Position numbers and translations under genes: made by a program. DNA of 64,000 bases from Draconibacterium mangrovi. Lineage in GTDB: Bacteria; Bacteroidota; Bacteroidia; Bacteroidales; Prolixibacteraceae. The notes under the pieces are model-generated. The model was given only the letters and a program-made list of their open reading frames with translations. It was not told the origin of the DNA and searched no databases. The DNA is taken from the NCBI RefSeq assembly GCF_010586825.1, contig NZ_JAAAGB010000008.1, positions 62,001-126,000 of the forward strand, in the 5' to 3' direction. Of the stretch, positions 52,396-61,502 are shown in pieces (within the stretch, counting starts at the first letter, position 1; each line of letters begins with the position of its first letter).

Positions 52396-52635
52396 ATGAT
52401 TGAGTATGCCAAAAGTATTTTACCCAAAATACGAGATTGGGAAACATTGTTTCGTAAAGAGCTGAACAAATGTTATAAATGGTCGCCGGAAAACGAAATC
52501 CCTGAACTTCGCACATGGTGTTATGCAAATTTTCATAGCTCACATCAAGCCATCTTGGCAGAAGTTTTCAATCCTTCGCCTAAAGTACTCATTCTAGAAA
52601 TAAACAGGAGTAAAAAAATAGAAAAAGTGAGTTAG
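52396..52635 (+). CDS. Small hypothetical protein
   Basis: The 79-residue frame starts at ATG 52396. It has helices in KSILPKIRDWETLFRKELNKC and aromatic residues in CYANFHSSHQAILAEVF. No family is recognised and there is no TM or signal. It precedes the glycosyltransferase by 151 bases. Confidence 0.45.
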   Translation: MIEYAKSILPKIRDWETLFRKELNKCYKWSPENEIPELRTWCYANFHSSHQAILAEVFNPSPKVLILEINRSKKIEKVS

Positions 52636-52786
52636 AAGAGAAATCTAATTTGCAGCAAAACAACGTTTACCAGCCTGATATTGTGCACAATAGGAGAAAT
52701 AGAGAAAAACCAATAATACAAGATATACTTTTCCTGGAATTATAAGAATTCACAAAATAAAACACTAACAATTAACAAAAAAGCGC

Positions 52787-54079
52787 ATGAAGGTATTAAT
52801 GTTCGGGTGGGAATTTCCACCACATATTTCAGGAGGATTAGGTACAGCATGTTATGGACTTACAAAAGCACTATCAGTTTTTCCAGGATTAGATTTAACA
52901 TTTGTAGTTCCTAAAATTTGGGGAGACGAGCCAGGCGGAGGAATGCAACTGCTGGGAGCAAGTGAAATAGATTTGCTGGCCAGTAAAATAAAAGCCGAAG
53001 AATTTAAAACTCCCTTTACTTATTTAAGTGTGCAGTCGGGCATGTTGCCCTATATCGACCCGACAGCCTATCCCGAAGCAATCAAAGAAGCGCAAAAAAA
53101 GTTCTCAGAACCAAGCAAACAAGATCCTTTCGAAAGTATAAGATTCACGGGAGCATATCATACTGACCTACTAACTGAAATACACAATTTTTCGGTAGTG
53201 AGCGAACACATTTCCAGGCAACAGGACTATGATGTAATTCATGCCCACGACTGGCTCACCTATCCTGCCGGAATAAAAGCCAAACAAGCCACAGGGAAAC
53301 CATTAGTAATTCATGTTCATGCTACTGATTTCGACCGTAGTGGAGGAAATGCAAATCCCGATGTATATAACATTGAAAAAGCAGGGATGGATGCTGCTGA
53401 CAGGATTATCGCGGTGAGCAATCACACTAAAAAAATAATTATTGAAAAATATTTCATCAACAAGGCAAAAGTTACTGCCGTTCACAACGGAGTTGAACCT
53501 TTTACCGCAAATGAAGATTCCCTGATAAAAACCAAAAAGAAGCATCGAAAAACAGTTACCTTCCTTGGACGAGTAACCATGCAGAAAGGACCTCAGTATT
53601 TTGTGGAAGTGGCCAGAAAAATACTTTCACGAATGCAAGATATTGAATTTGTAATGGCCGGAAGTGGTGATTTATTACAGGAAATGATAACGTTGGTTGA
53701 CAATTTTGGATTGAGAGAAAACTTCTCTTTCCCTGGTTTTTTGAAAGGGCCAGCGGTTCGAAACTGTTTAAAACACTCTGATGTATTTATAATGCCATCT
53801 GTTTCCGAACCGTTTGGAATATGCCCACTGGAGGCCATGTTTTGCAAAGTTCCGGTAATTATTTCAAAACAATCGGGAGTTTCAGAGGTAGTACAACACT
53901 CCATTAAAGTAGATTTCTGGGATACAGACGCAATGGCCGATGCCGTTTACAGTATTCTAACCCGGCGTGTTCTCAGAAAAAAGATGAGAAAAGGTGGCGC
54001 TAATGAAGTTATTGAAATAAACTGGGAGAAAAGCGCTTTAAAAATAGCAGATATCTATGGCAGCTTATTGAGAGCTTGA
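52787..54079 (+). CDS. Glycogen-synthase-like glycosyltransferase (GT4/GT5 type)
   Basis: The 430-residue GT-B enzyme starts with the glycogen-synthase-type MFGWEFPPHISGGLG, in which the GGLG loop binds the nucleotide sugar. It continues with VIHAHDWLTYPAG and HVHATDFDRSG, and in the C-domain FLGRVTMQKG, PSVSEPFGICPLEAM (the E-x7-E motif) and GVSEVV. In Bacteroidota a gene of this kind is usually followed by a GH57 enzyme and linked to glycogen metabolism. The next gene 30 bases on is a GH57-like protein, so the pair is kept. ADP- or UDP-glucose as donor is inferred. Confidence 0.87.
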   Translation: MKVLMFGWEFPPHISGGLGTACYGLTKALSVFPGLDLTFVVPKIWGDEPGGGMQLLGASEIDLLASKIKAEEFKTPFTYLSVQSGMLPYIDPTAYPEAIKEAQKKFSEPSKQDPFESIRFTGAYHTDLLTEIHNFSVVSEHISRQQDYDVIHAHDWLTYPAGIKAKQATGKPLVIHVHATDFDRSGGNANPDVYNIEKAGMDAADRIIAVSNHTKKIIIEKYFINKAKVTAVHNGVEPFTANEDSLIKTKKKHRKTVTFLGRVTMQKGPQYFVEVARKILSRMQDIEFVMAGSGDLLQEMITLVDNFGLRENFSFPGFLKGPAVRNCLKHSDVFIMPSVSEPFGICPLEAMFCKVPVIISKQSGVSEVVQHSIKVDFWDTDAMADAVYSILTRRVLRKKMRKGGANEVIEINWEKSALKIADIYGSLLRA

Positions 54080-54109
54080 TGAATTACAACATTCTATAAT
54101 TATAACCGT

Positions 54110-55342
54110 ATGAAAAGTATATGTTTTTGTTTCCAGCTTCACATCCCTCTTATTTTGCGAAATTACAGGTTTTTCGAGATCGGGCAGCATCACGAATATT
54201 TTGACGATGATGAGCTTGCAGCTTATTTAAAACAAAAAACGAAGAATGTACTGGTACCTTTCATTGAAATGCTTCAGCTTCTTCACCTGGAAACAAATGG
54301 AAAATTTAAGGCCGGAATTTCTATTTCGGGAACTACTTTACAGCATCTTCAAAAATCGTCTCCCGAAGTGATACAGCTTCTAAAAGAATTACTACAGAAT
54401 AATTGTATAGAATTTTTGTCGGAACCCTGGTCGCATTCATTGCTTCCGTTCACTAGTGACAAACTGCTTAAACAAGAAACGAGGCGCCATGACAAGCTTA
54501 TACAGGAACTTTTTGGAACAAGACCCAAAGTACTCTTTGCCTATGTCCCTTATGGCTTGTTACCTTTACTTAATTCTTCAGAATTAAATAAACGAAATGG
54601 TACTATTACATATACTAATTCTCTGTTTAATAAAAAGAAAGACATTAACAATATAACTCCGCATCTACCCGATGACCGTCGTATCTTTTTTATCGACGCA
54701 AAAATTAGCCAGAAATTCGGAAAGATCGATTTTAATCCAAATTTTCACACATTAGCAGTTTATACTTCTGGTATAGCGGAACGTATAAATAGAAACGCTT
54801 TGTCGTATAGTCCCTCGATTATTGTGTTCAACCCGGGGCAAAAAGCGAGACCGTTTAATCTAAACCATGTATTAGTTTGGAAAACTGAAATTCAAAAGCT
54901 GCTCCATGACTACCAATTTGAGTACTTGTACCCTTCTCAAGTTATTGAGCATTATAATCACCCCGTTTCCAACGCTAATTGTTCTGAAAAGTTCTTAAAT
55001 CGTTATCGTTCTACCGATTTCTGGCTTCACTCTAAATTACAACGCGAGGTATTTTCAAAGCAAAAAGCAATACATGCCATGCTTCAGAAGGCAATTTACA
55101 GTCCTCTTCATTCAAAGTGGGAGAATATTCAAGACATGGATCATTTGCTTTTTATAAGCGATAATTATTTCAAAGAATCGTTTGCTGCCAACTATTTCAC
55201 TCCTTATTCAAGTCCGTATATGGCATATATTAATTATATGAATGTACTGGAGGATATATATTCCAGCCTGAAAAAAGAACTCCATCAACCCATTTTTCAA
55301 ACAAAAATTCACAAAAAGAAAAGATATGTTACGGCTGATTGA
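54110..55342 (+). CDS. GH57-like protein, probably inactive
   Basis: The 410-residue protein aligns by eye with Bacteroidota GH57 alpha-amylases: CFQLHIPLILRNYRFFEIG at the N-terminus, then EFLSEPWSHSLLP, and a C-terminal helical half ending in SPYMAYINYMNVLEDI. Two key sites differ. The HQP motif is HIP (11-13). The region VFRNTELIY, with the catalytic nucleophile Glu in active members, is here VLFAYVPYG (141-149), with no Glu. It is therefore likely a pseudoenzyme. It starts 30 bases after the glycosyltransferase and may act as its partner or regulator. This reading rests on remembered family sequences, not a computed alignment. Confidence 0.7.
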   Translation: MKSICFCFQLHIPLILRNYRFFEIGQHHEYFDDDELAAYLKQKTKNVLVPFIEMLQLLHLETNGKFKAGISISGTTLQHLQKSSPEVIQLLKELLQNNCIEFLSEPWSHSLLPFTSDKLLKQETRRHDKLIQELFGTRPKVLFAYVPYGLLPLLNSSELNKRNGTITYTNSLFNKKKDINNITPHLPDDRRIFFIDAKISQKFGKIDFNPNFHTLAVYTSGIAERINRNALSYSPSIIVFNPGQKARPFNLNHVLVWKTEIQKLLHDYQFEYLYPSQVIEHYNHPVSNANCSEKFLNRYRSTDFWLHSKLQREVFSKQKAIHAMLQKAIYSPLHSKWENIQDMDHLLFISDNYFKESFAANYFTPYSSPYMAYINYMNVLEDIYSSLKKELHQPIFQTKIHKKKRYVTAD

Positions 55343-55415
55343 GTTCTTTTATTCAGTTACTTATATAATAAATGAATAATTATAAAACATCCTGAGATTT
55401 TAGATTTACGATACC

Positions 55416-55868
55416 ATGAAGACAGAAGATTTGAGGATTGGTAACTATGTCCTGATTTCAAATCATGATGCACTTGTAAAAGTTGCATCATCTCCCCAAA
55501 GAGTTTGTGGAATCACTTCAGAGAATGAACTTGAATTTCACAGAAAAAACCCTGATGATAAGATTTTCAAAGTACCGGTTGTACATTGTTTTGGAATCCC
55601 TTTAAGTGAGGAATGGTTAACTAAACTAGGCTTTACAATTGTAAAGTATGTACCATCTACTTATAGTGTTGTTTTAGGTGGTTTTGAGCTCTGTTTTGGT
55701 GAAGCCCCTGAATGTTATAATTTTCTCACCCTAAATAACTGGCATGGGAAAAATGAAATAAAACTGGAACTAATGTATGTCCATCAAGTTCAAAATCTCT
55801 ATTACATACTGACTGGCAAGGAGTTGGAATTAAAAAATGACGAACCGAAAAATAAACAGTTCAATTAA
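55416..55868 (+). CDS. Bacteroidota accessory protein of unknown function
   Basis: The 150-residue protein has the pattern of a family often met in Bacteroidota phage and mobile regions: KTEDLRIGNYVL at the N-terminus, GIPLSEEWLTKLGF in the middle and YVHQVQNLYYILTGKEL near the end. No function is known for it. The C-terminal tail (LKNDEPKNKQFN) is charged. It follows the GH57-like gene by 73 bases and may be in the same transcript as the small gene after it. Confidence 0.6.
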   Translation: MKTEDLRIGNYVLISNHDALVKVASSPQRVCGITSENELEFHRKNPDDKIFKVPVVHCFGIPLSEEWLTKLGFTIVKYVPSTYSVVLGGFELCFGEAPECYNFLTLNNWHGKNEIKLELMYVHQVQNLYYILTGKELELKNDEPKNKQFN

Positions 55869-55880
55869 AAAATAAAAACC

Positions 55881-56027
55881 ATGTCAAAGTTTCATGAAGC
55901 ATTAAAAAGTGCGAAAAAAGCTCCCAAAAAAAGTGCAAAAGAAAAGAGAGCTGAAAAGAGAGAAAAGAAGGCAATGAAAGATTCTTCTTATAGTATTAAA
56001 AAAGTTTTTGAAGAAAAGGAAAAGTAA
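55881..56027 (+). CDS. Small, very basic protein
   Basis: A 48-residue frame from ATG 55881 to TAA 56027 is made of lysine-rich helix (KAPKKSAKEKRAEKREKKAMKD) and a tail of mixed charge. It starts 12 bases after the previous stop. Composition suggests a nucleic-acid-binding protein, but no family is recognised. Confidence 0.45.
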   Translation: MSKFHEALKSAKKAPKKSAKEKRAEKREKKAMKDSSYSIKKVFEEKEK

Positions 56028-56060
56028 TTTTTAACTGGCCGGATAAGTTGAATCTTTTAC

Positions 56061-56969
56061 CTATTCGAAACTCTTTTGATTGTCGTCGTTACCCGACAAA
56101 TGATATTTTACTTCGGGTTCGATATGCACATGAACGTGGCAGCGCGAAATTTCGTTTTTGATTTTATTTTCAATCATATTAGCTATTTCATGTGCTTCCA
56201 GAATACTCATTTTTGATTTTATATGAATATTTAGTTCGACAAAAAATTCAGCACCGGCCGCTCTGACTTTTAAATCGTGGTATTGCTCAATTTCATCTAA
56301 TCCATCTAAAATTGATCTGACTTTTAAATATGTCTCTTCGGGAACTCTATCAAGAAGTACGTTAATCGAACGTTTTCCTAACTTGTAGGAAACGTGAATA
56401 ACGATAAACGCAACTATAAGTGCAGCAATGCTATCTGCAATATAAAATTCGAAATTTGAGCATATAAGCCCCAGGAGAACAACAAGAGAACTCCAAATGT
56501 CTGTAGAAAAATGCAAGGCATCGGCCTCTAAAGCCTGACTGTTGTATTTTTTAGCCACCCGCCTTAGAGCACGCGAGCGCGTGAAGTCTATTATAATTGA
56601 AGTAACAACAACAACATAACTCCAAACAGTAACATCGATATGTGTCTTGCCTGAGATTAAGCGGAAAACTGCTTCATAAATAATCCAGATACAAGTAACA
56701 AGCAACAATAATGTCTCAATCAGAGCAGATAAATTTTCGATTTTACCGTGTCCGTAATGATGGTCTTTATCCGCCGGTTTATCTGCTATCCGAACGGCTA
56801 ACCATGTTATTGCAGCAGCTACAAAATCTAAAGCAGAATGCAAGGCCTCTGACAGAATTCCTAAACTTCCGGTAATTATTCCAACAATAAATTTGAAACT
56901 TGTCAGAACGATTGCAGCAATTACCGATAAAAATACCACTTTATTTTTTTCCTTAACTGCGTTTTCCAT
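56061..56969 (-). CDS. Cation diffusion facilitator (CDF) family metal exporter
   Basis: The 302-residue inner-membrane protein has six TM helices (about 10-35 to 180) and a cytosolic ferredoxin-like domain (about 205-295). The metal site residues are H-x3-D in EALHSALDF (TM2) and H-x3-D in DALHFSTDIW (TM5). The DHHYGHGK loop between TM2 and TM3 and HVHVHIEP at the C-terminus are family features. It exports Zn, Fe, Co or Mn in exchange for protons; which one is not visible. It is convergent with the small basic gene. Confidence 0.92.
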   Translation of the reverse strand: MENAVKEKNKVVFLSVIAAIVLTSFKFIVGIITGSLGILSEALHSALDFVAAAITWLAVRIADKPADKDHHYGHGKIENLSALIETLLLLVTCIWIIYEAVFRLISGKTHIDVTVWSYVVVVTSIIIDFTRSRALRRVAKKYNSQALEADALHFSTDIWSSLVVLLGLICSNFEFYIADSIAALIVAFIVIHVSYKLGKRSINVLLDRVPEETYLKVRSILDGLDEIEQYHDLKVRAAGAEFFVELNIHIKSKMSILEAHEIANMIENKIKNEISRCHVHVHIEPEVKYHLSGNDDNQKSFE

Positions 56970-57100
56970 AAATGCATTAATGATAGTAGCTATTTTTCCA
57001 ATTTACGATACCGCTTTTATTAATGTTCATCGATATTTGTTACTTCATAGAATTGCAGGAATAAACTCATTCCCAATTTTTCTGCTAAAACAGTTATATT

Positions 57101-58705
57101 CTAATGTCTCGCGGAAGTTAGCTCGAAGGGTGGTTCCGAAAGAAGCGCATCAATAAGCGGCTTGTCGCGTTCGTAAATATCTTTTCGGAAATTAACAACA
57201 TGGTTGGAATCAACCCATGCTGTCCAATACAAAAGGTGGACATTAGGTTGCTCATTTAACTGAACCGTTTTACTAATTTTTGTAGCAACAGTTTTATTAA
57301 TTTGTTCGCTACTCCAGTTTTCGGTGTCATCAAGCAAGTATTCTGCAAGCATTAAAGCATCCTGCACTCTTATGCAGCCCGAACTAAAAGCACGCTCATT
57401 TTTATCGAAAAGTTCTTTGGAAGGAGTATCGTGTAAATAAACATGAAATCTGTTCGGAAACATAAATTTAACTACTCCCAGTGCATTGCCGGGTCCCGGT
57501 GGCTGACGGAAAATCAAACTTTTAGCACGATCGCTGTTCCAGTCAATATTATCAGAATTTACAGCCTTACCACTATTATCAAAAACGAACAAGTTTTTAT
57601 TTTTAAGATAGGCAGTATCTTTTCGTACACCAGGAAGAACATCCGCTCTTACAATACCGGGTGGTACAGTCCAGGTAGGATTAAAAACAAGGTATTGCAT
57701 TTTTGCACTGAAAACCGGTGTCTTTCGGTAAGGTTTCCCTACAATTATTTTATGCTTTTGTACCAATAACCCATCTTTTATAACACTGAGGTTATAATCA
57801 GCAATGTTTATTAAGATATAGAAGTTGCCAAATTCCTGTTCAAGCCAGCGCCAGCGTTCCATATTTGCGCGAATTTGCTTTATTCGCTGTTCAACGGAGA
57901 CATTTAATTCACTCATTGTACGTGGACCAATTTCTCCGTCATCTTCCAAACCGTGTCTGCGTTGAAAATTTTTAACGGCAATAAATAAGTTATCGTCAAA
58001 TAAATTTTGATTTTCCGCTCCCTCCTCTTTCAAATCACCTAAAGAAAAAAGCCGTTTTCTAATTTCAGGAATACGATCATCTTCCATTGTTCGTTTAATG
58101 ATCGGGCCTTCCAGCTTTAACGCCTCATTTTCAACATCTATCGATCGATAGAATTTAAGCACATTTTTTAAATCGGAATAAGTTTTGTGTTTGGGCAAAG
58201 CGGTCTGAACAGCTTTATTAATATCGCCCAATGCTAGAGAACTATTCAGAAGTTCAACAGGGTCACCTTCCCTTCTGGTAACATGCCACTGAGCATCAAT
58301 TGTTTCCGGGTTTACTTTTCCTGAGAATAAATGCGAGGTATAGAGTAAAAAAGCATCGGTCAGCAACATGTCATATTCAGCTTTGTCGAGTTCGGTCTGA
58401 TGTAAACCGGAAAGTTGCCGCAGCTTTTCAAAATGGTAATCGACCGGATTAAGACCTTCATTTTCTGCATTTTGTATTTCGATAATCAGTTGCGATGCAG
58501 TGTTGGAATTCCATGCAATGTTGAACAGACGTTTTTGGTAAAACAGTGAAAGCGATTGTGAACATTGCAGATTCTCGCCACAAGCAATTAATGGAATTTG
58601 ACCGGCATTTTCAATTCTTCTTCTGATTATCTCATTTGCAAGCTCATTTTGCGGTTGAAACAAAAATTGTAGCAAACACAACAATATTAGAATACAGTTA
58701 AGCAT
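57101..58705 (-). CDS. L,D-transpeptidase (YcbB/LdtD-like)
   Basis: The 534-residue protein has an N-terminal signal-like hydrophobic stretch (about 1-16), a helical scaffold domain (about 30-190), a peptidoglycan-binding domain (about 225-270, NFQRRHGLEDDGEIGPRTM) and a YkuD catalytic domain (about 300-480). H in HVYLHDTP and C in FSSGCIRVQDA complete the active site. It forms 3-3 cross-links in peptidoglycan or attaches proteins to it. Its start overlaps the upstream L,D-transpeptidase stop by eight bases, so the two are translationally coupled. Confidence 0.9.
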   Translation of the reverse strand: MLNCILILLCLLQFLFQPQNELANEIIRRRIENAGQIPLIACGENLQCSQSLSLFYQKRLFNIAWNSNTASQLIIEIQNAENEGLNPVDYHFEKLRQLSGLHQTELDKAEYDMLLTDAFLLYTSHLFSGKVNPETIDAQWHVTRREGDPVELLNSSLALGDINKAVQTALPKHKTYSDLKNVLKFYRSIDVENEALKLEGPIIKRTMEDDRIPEIRKRLFSLGDLKEEGAENQNLFDDNLFIAVKNFQRRHGLEDDGEIGPRTMSELNVSVEQRIKQIRANMERWRWLEQEFGNFYILINIADYNLSVIKDGLLVQKHKIIVGKPYRKTPVFSAKMQYLVFNPTWTVPPGIVRADVLPGVRKDTAYLKNKNLFVFDNSGKAVNSDNIDWNSDRAKSLIFRQPPGPGNALGVVKFMFPNRFHVYLHDTPSKELFDKNERAFSSGCIRVQDALMLAEYLLDDTENWSSEQINKTVATKISKTVQLNEQPNVHLLYWTAWVDSNHVVNFRKDIYERDKPLIDALLSEPPFELTSARH

Positions 58706-59402
58706 CGAGATTTAATAGCGTAGAGTGTTTTAAATAATTCGTCTCAGGAAAATAAATAAAAAGGCAGGTTTTGTTAGCAAGCAAGTGAATTACCTCCTTG
58801 TATTTGTTTATCGATATAGCCGGACACCCAAAGCTTCTTCCAAGCCTACCATACTTTTTTATATAGGCACTGCTAACATATTCTGCGCCGTGAATTACTA
58901 TATTTCGAGTTCTGGCATTATCGTTAAATTCCTTTTCCATTCCATCCAGATAAAGGGAAAGTCCGTGTTTCCCATAATACGTATTACCGGTTATAAAGAA
59001 ACCAAGACTACTCATTTTCGTATTAGGCGTATTCGAGAAATTTTGAGCAAATTCCTCTCCGGTATTCTTACCATGTGCAACAAGAATATGGTACAATATT
59101 TTTTCCTTTTCAAGATCAATTACCCACATTCTTTTTTCTTTTGATGACACACTGAAATCAATAATGGTTAAAATATTCTTATTGCCTACTCGCAGTTGTT
59201 TTTTTAATTCGGTATACCCCTGCCACGCTTTATCGAAAACCACGAAATCAGGTTTATCCGAATATGACTCCAGATTGTTGAATACAACAATTGATTCAGT
59301 TTCATTGAAAGTCACCTTATCCGTGTTGGAGGAATTATTAATCGGCGGCAAAAATGTGAGGGATAAAATAAGCGTTATAAACGGCAAAATACTTAGTGTC
59401 AT
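58698..59402 (-). CDS. L,D-transpeptidase catalytic domain family protein (YkuD_2)
   Basis: The 234-residue protein has a signal peptide (about 1-20) and a YkuD_2-type domain: IHGAEYVS and GRSFGCPAI carry the His and Cys, with FFITGNTYYGKHG and SLYLDGMEKEFNDNA between. This family is related to murein L,D-transpeptidases but its exact reaction is less well known. It overlaps the second L,D-transpeptidase gene by eight bases and is the first of the pair. Confidence 0.85.
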   Translation of the reverse strand: MTLSILPFITLILSLTFLPPINNSSNTDKVTFNETESIVVFNNLESYSDKPDFVVFDKAWQGYTELKKQLRVGNKNILTIIDFSVSSKEKRMWVIDLEKEKILYHILVAHGKNTGEEFAQNFSNTPNTKMSSLGFFITGNTYYGKHGLSLYLDGMEKEFNDNARTRNIVIHGAEYVSSAYIKKYGRLGRSFGCPAISINKYKEVIHLLANKTCLFIYFPETNYLKHSTLLNLDA

Positions 59403-59716
59403 ATCTAAAATTCAATATAAAGAAGTGATCACAAAAATACATTTAGTTTTTTAAAATCGCACATCATTCTCCACAGTTAAATATATGATTTTTAGCTACA
59501 TAACATAATGCAACTGAACAGATCCTATTAATAATTAATCGGGAGATTAGGTCAGTTTAAAAAAGGGTCTTTGGCTTTTCGCGGTATGGTATCATAAACC
59601 TAAAATGCTTCTTCTCTTCAGACAACCTGATTATTTAATTCCAGTATGATTATTTACAACTCCATTGTGTTACTTTCAACTATCATCCCGTCATAATTTT
59701 AGCAAAAACAATAATT
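59403..59716. other. 314-bp gap between L,D-transpeptidase and small TM gene
   Basis: The gap is AT-rich. I see no ORF, no strong hairpin and no exact promoter element. Confidence 0.5.
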
Positions 59717-59818
59717 ATGGCACAAGTTAACAGACAATTAAAAAGAGGTAATAATATCGCGTTAGTCATAGGGATTTTGATTATGCTGCTTTTAATGATA
59801 TTGTGGTATGTAATCTGA
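59717..59818 (+). CDS. Small single-TM protein
   Basis: A 33-residue frame starts at ATG 59717: a basic N-terminus (MAQVNRQLKRGNN) followed by one TM helix (IALVIGILIMLLLMILWY). Small membrane proteins of this kind are often stress linked, but no family is recognised. Clean topology supports a real gene. Confidence 0.45.
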   Translation: MAQVNRQLKRGNNIALVIGILIMLLLMILWYVI

Positions 59819-59927
59819 GCTAATTATTTATAGGACAAATAACTAGCTACAAAAACACCAAACAGCACTGCACTGTCTTAAAAAAGAAATGGAGCCATTA
59901 CATTATCAAATGCAATTTCTAATAATC

Positions 59928-60326
59928 TTACAGTTTCGTTTCTTCAATTATACTTCCTGTGTCTGATAGTATTATCAGATATCTGTTTAGGTCCTTATCT
60001 CTCAGAATAACCTCATACTCGAGTATATCGTCCTTATTTTTTACTACCAGATTCATTATTACCCCCATCGATGTAATCCTATTTTTAATTGCTGTCGGAA
60101 GATGATCCTCCTGAAGATTATGTTTGTATTCCAGTAATTTACCCGACAAATTGAAAATCGCGATATATTCAGTTTCGTTTTTGTAAAAAATGGCCTCCGA
60201 ATGATTGTCTTTGTTAAACCACTCAACATTTACAGCATCTTCAAAATTCTGTTTAAGTGATTTTTGACAAACTTCTGATGGTATTACCCCGTTACCTTTT
60301 ATTATTTTCTTTAAAAAGTCGTTCAT
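59928..60326 (-). CDS. PepSY-like cytoplasmic protein downstream of the ECF sigma gene
   Basis: The 132-residue protein has no signal or TM segment. It holds one or two copies of the PepSY-like beta pattern: VEWFNKDNHSEAIFYKNETEYIAIFNLSGKLLEYKH, then YEVILRDKDLNRYLIILSDTGSIIEET. It lies 45 bases downstream of the ECF sigma gene on the same strand, so co-transcription is likely. The place is that of an anti-sigma factor, but nothing shows that it acts as one. Confidence 0.6.
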   Translation of the reverse strand: MNDFLKKIIKGNGVIPSEVCQKSLKQNFEDAVNVEWFNKDNHSEAIFYKNETEYIAIFNLSGKLLEYKHNLQEDHLPTAIKNRITSMGVIMNLVVKNKDDILEYEVILRDKDLNRYLIILSDTGSIIEETKL

Positions 60327-60371
60327 TCTATCTTGTTTATATTTTTGACGTATCGAGTTATAGAAGTAACG

Positions 60372-60944
60372 TTATTCCCCGCTCAAATAATTTTTAGAAT
60401 ATAAATATACGACTCTGGCACGTGCCCTTTTCAGACGCATTTTTGCAGCATCTTCGCTAATCCGAAGCGAAGCTCCTATTTGTCTCATTGTAAGCTCATC
60501 CTTATACTTCATCAACAACAAAGCCTTCTCTTCCGGATGTATGAGTTCCAGAATATTCATCACCTTATCGTAATCAATTTCGTCAATTATTTCTTTTGTT
60601 TCATCAAGAATCTCGGCTATTTCGTTTTTACTACTCCACTCTGTATAATGCAACTTTTGCTTTGCCCGTAAATATTCAATACAATGGTTGTAGGTAATTG
60701 AATATAACCATGATGAAAAGGAGGACAATTGCCTAAAGGTTGACAGCTTTTCGAAAACTTTAGAAAAGATATCTTCAGTAAGTTCTTCCGCTAAATTTTT
60801 GTTTTTTACAAAAGTATAGCATTTGCCAAATACCTTATCAAAGTATCTTTCATACAACAGATTAAAATACCTTGACGCATCACCGCTTTGAATCTTTTCG
60901 ATGATCTCAAAATCATTTAATGTTGTATGAATATTCTCTTTCAT
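60372..60944 (-). CDS. ECF RNA polymerase sigma factor
   Basis: The 190-residue sigma-70 family protein has region 2 (about 25-95: FDKVFGKCYTFVKNKNLAEELTEDIF, FSSWLYSITYNHCIEYLR) and region 4 (about 130-185: LLMKYKDELTMRQIGASLRISEDAAKMRLKRARARV). No FecR-like anti-sigma is next to it. Upstream, a -7 element on the minus strand (TAAATTTG, 60973-60966) lies ahead of the start; no clear -33 partner. A secreted PepSY-like gene is divergent from it and a cytoplasmic one lies downstream. Confidence 0.88.
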   Translation of the reverse strand: MKENIHTTLNDFEIIEKIQSGDASRYFNLLYERYFDKVFGKCYTFVKNKNLAEELTEDIFSKVFEKLSTFRQLSSFSSWLYSITYNHCIEYLRAKQKLHYTEWSSKNEIAEILDETKEIIDEIDYDKVMNILELIHPEEKALLLMKYKDELTMRQIGASLRISEDAAKMRLKRARARVVYLYSKNYLSGE

Positions 60945-61016
60945 TTTTAAGCTTAAAGTCTGTTACAAATTTACTCTTCACCGTCTAAATAACAGATAAT
61001 TAAAAACACAAATAAG

Positions 61017-61463
61017 ATGAAAAAATTAATCGCAGTAGCTTTATTATTCTCTTGTTTGCTTGCAGTTGCGCAAGAAAAGAAATTACCCCAAAAGATTGTA
61101 ACCGCACTTGAAAACAAATACCAGGAAGCCGAGATTGAGAACTGGGTACTTGTTGGAGATATGTATTACCTGGATTTCAATTTGATTTCCAAATCATACA
61201 AATCAATTTTCGATTCTGAAGGCATATGGATCGAAACCGCTGAGAATATATCAGAACTGGATATTCCGGTTGAGTTAGCAAATTTTATTAGTGAAAATTT
61301 TGAAGCAGGTATTGTACCTTATTGCGAAAAAGTAGAAACTCCGGAGCATCAATTTATACGGGTTAGTTTATACAATAGCGATAAATTCTTCGTATTGCAA
61401 TGCGAGGATGATGGTAGCAATATCAAGATTATTCTGGAAGATCCATTAACTGATATTGACTAA
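61017..61463 (+). CDS. Secreted PepSY-like protein
   Basis: The 148-residue protein has a signal peptide (about 1-18, SCLLAVAQ). Two PepSY-like repeats follow: AEIENWVLVGDMYYLDFNL...SIFDSEGIWIET, then HQFIRVSLYNSDKFFVLQCEDDGS. This is the same fold as the protein at 59928-60326, with an export signal added. It is divergent from the ECF sigma gene, separated by 72 bases. The ligand is unknown. Confidence 0.65.
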   Translation: MKKLIAVALLFSCLLAVAQEKKLPQKIVTALENKYQEAEIENWVLVGDMYYLDFNLISKSYKSIFDSEGIWIETAENISELDIPVELANFISENFEAGIVPYCEKVETPEHQFIRVSLYNSDKFFVLQCEDDGSNIKIILEDPLTDID

Positions 61464-61502
61464 TGTGAGTTTGCTGATATAATATTGGAAGAAAGAATTA
61501 CA

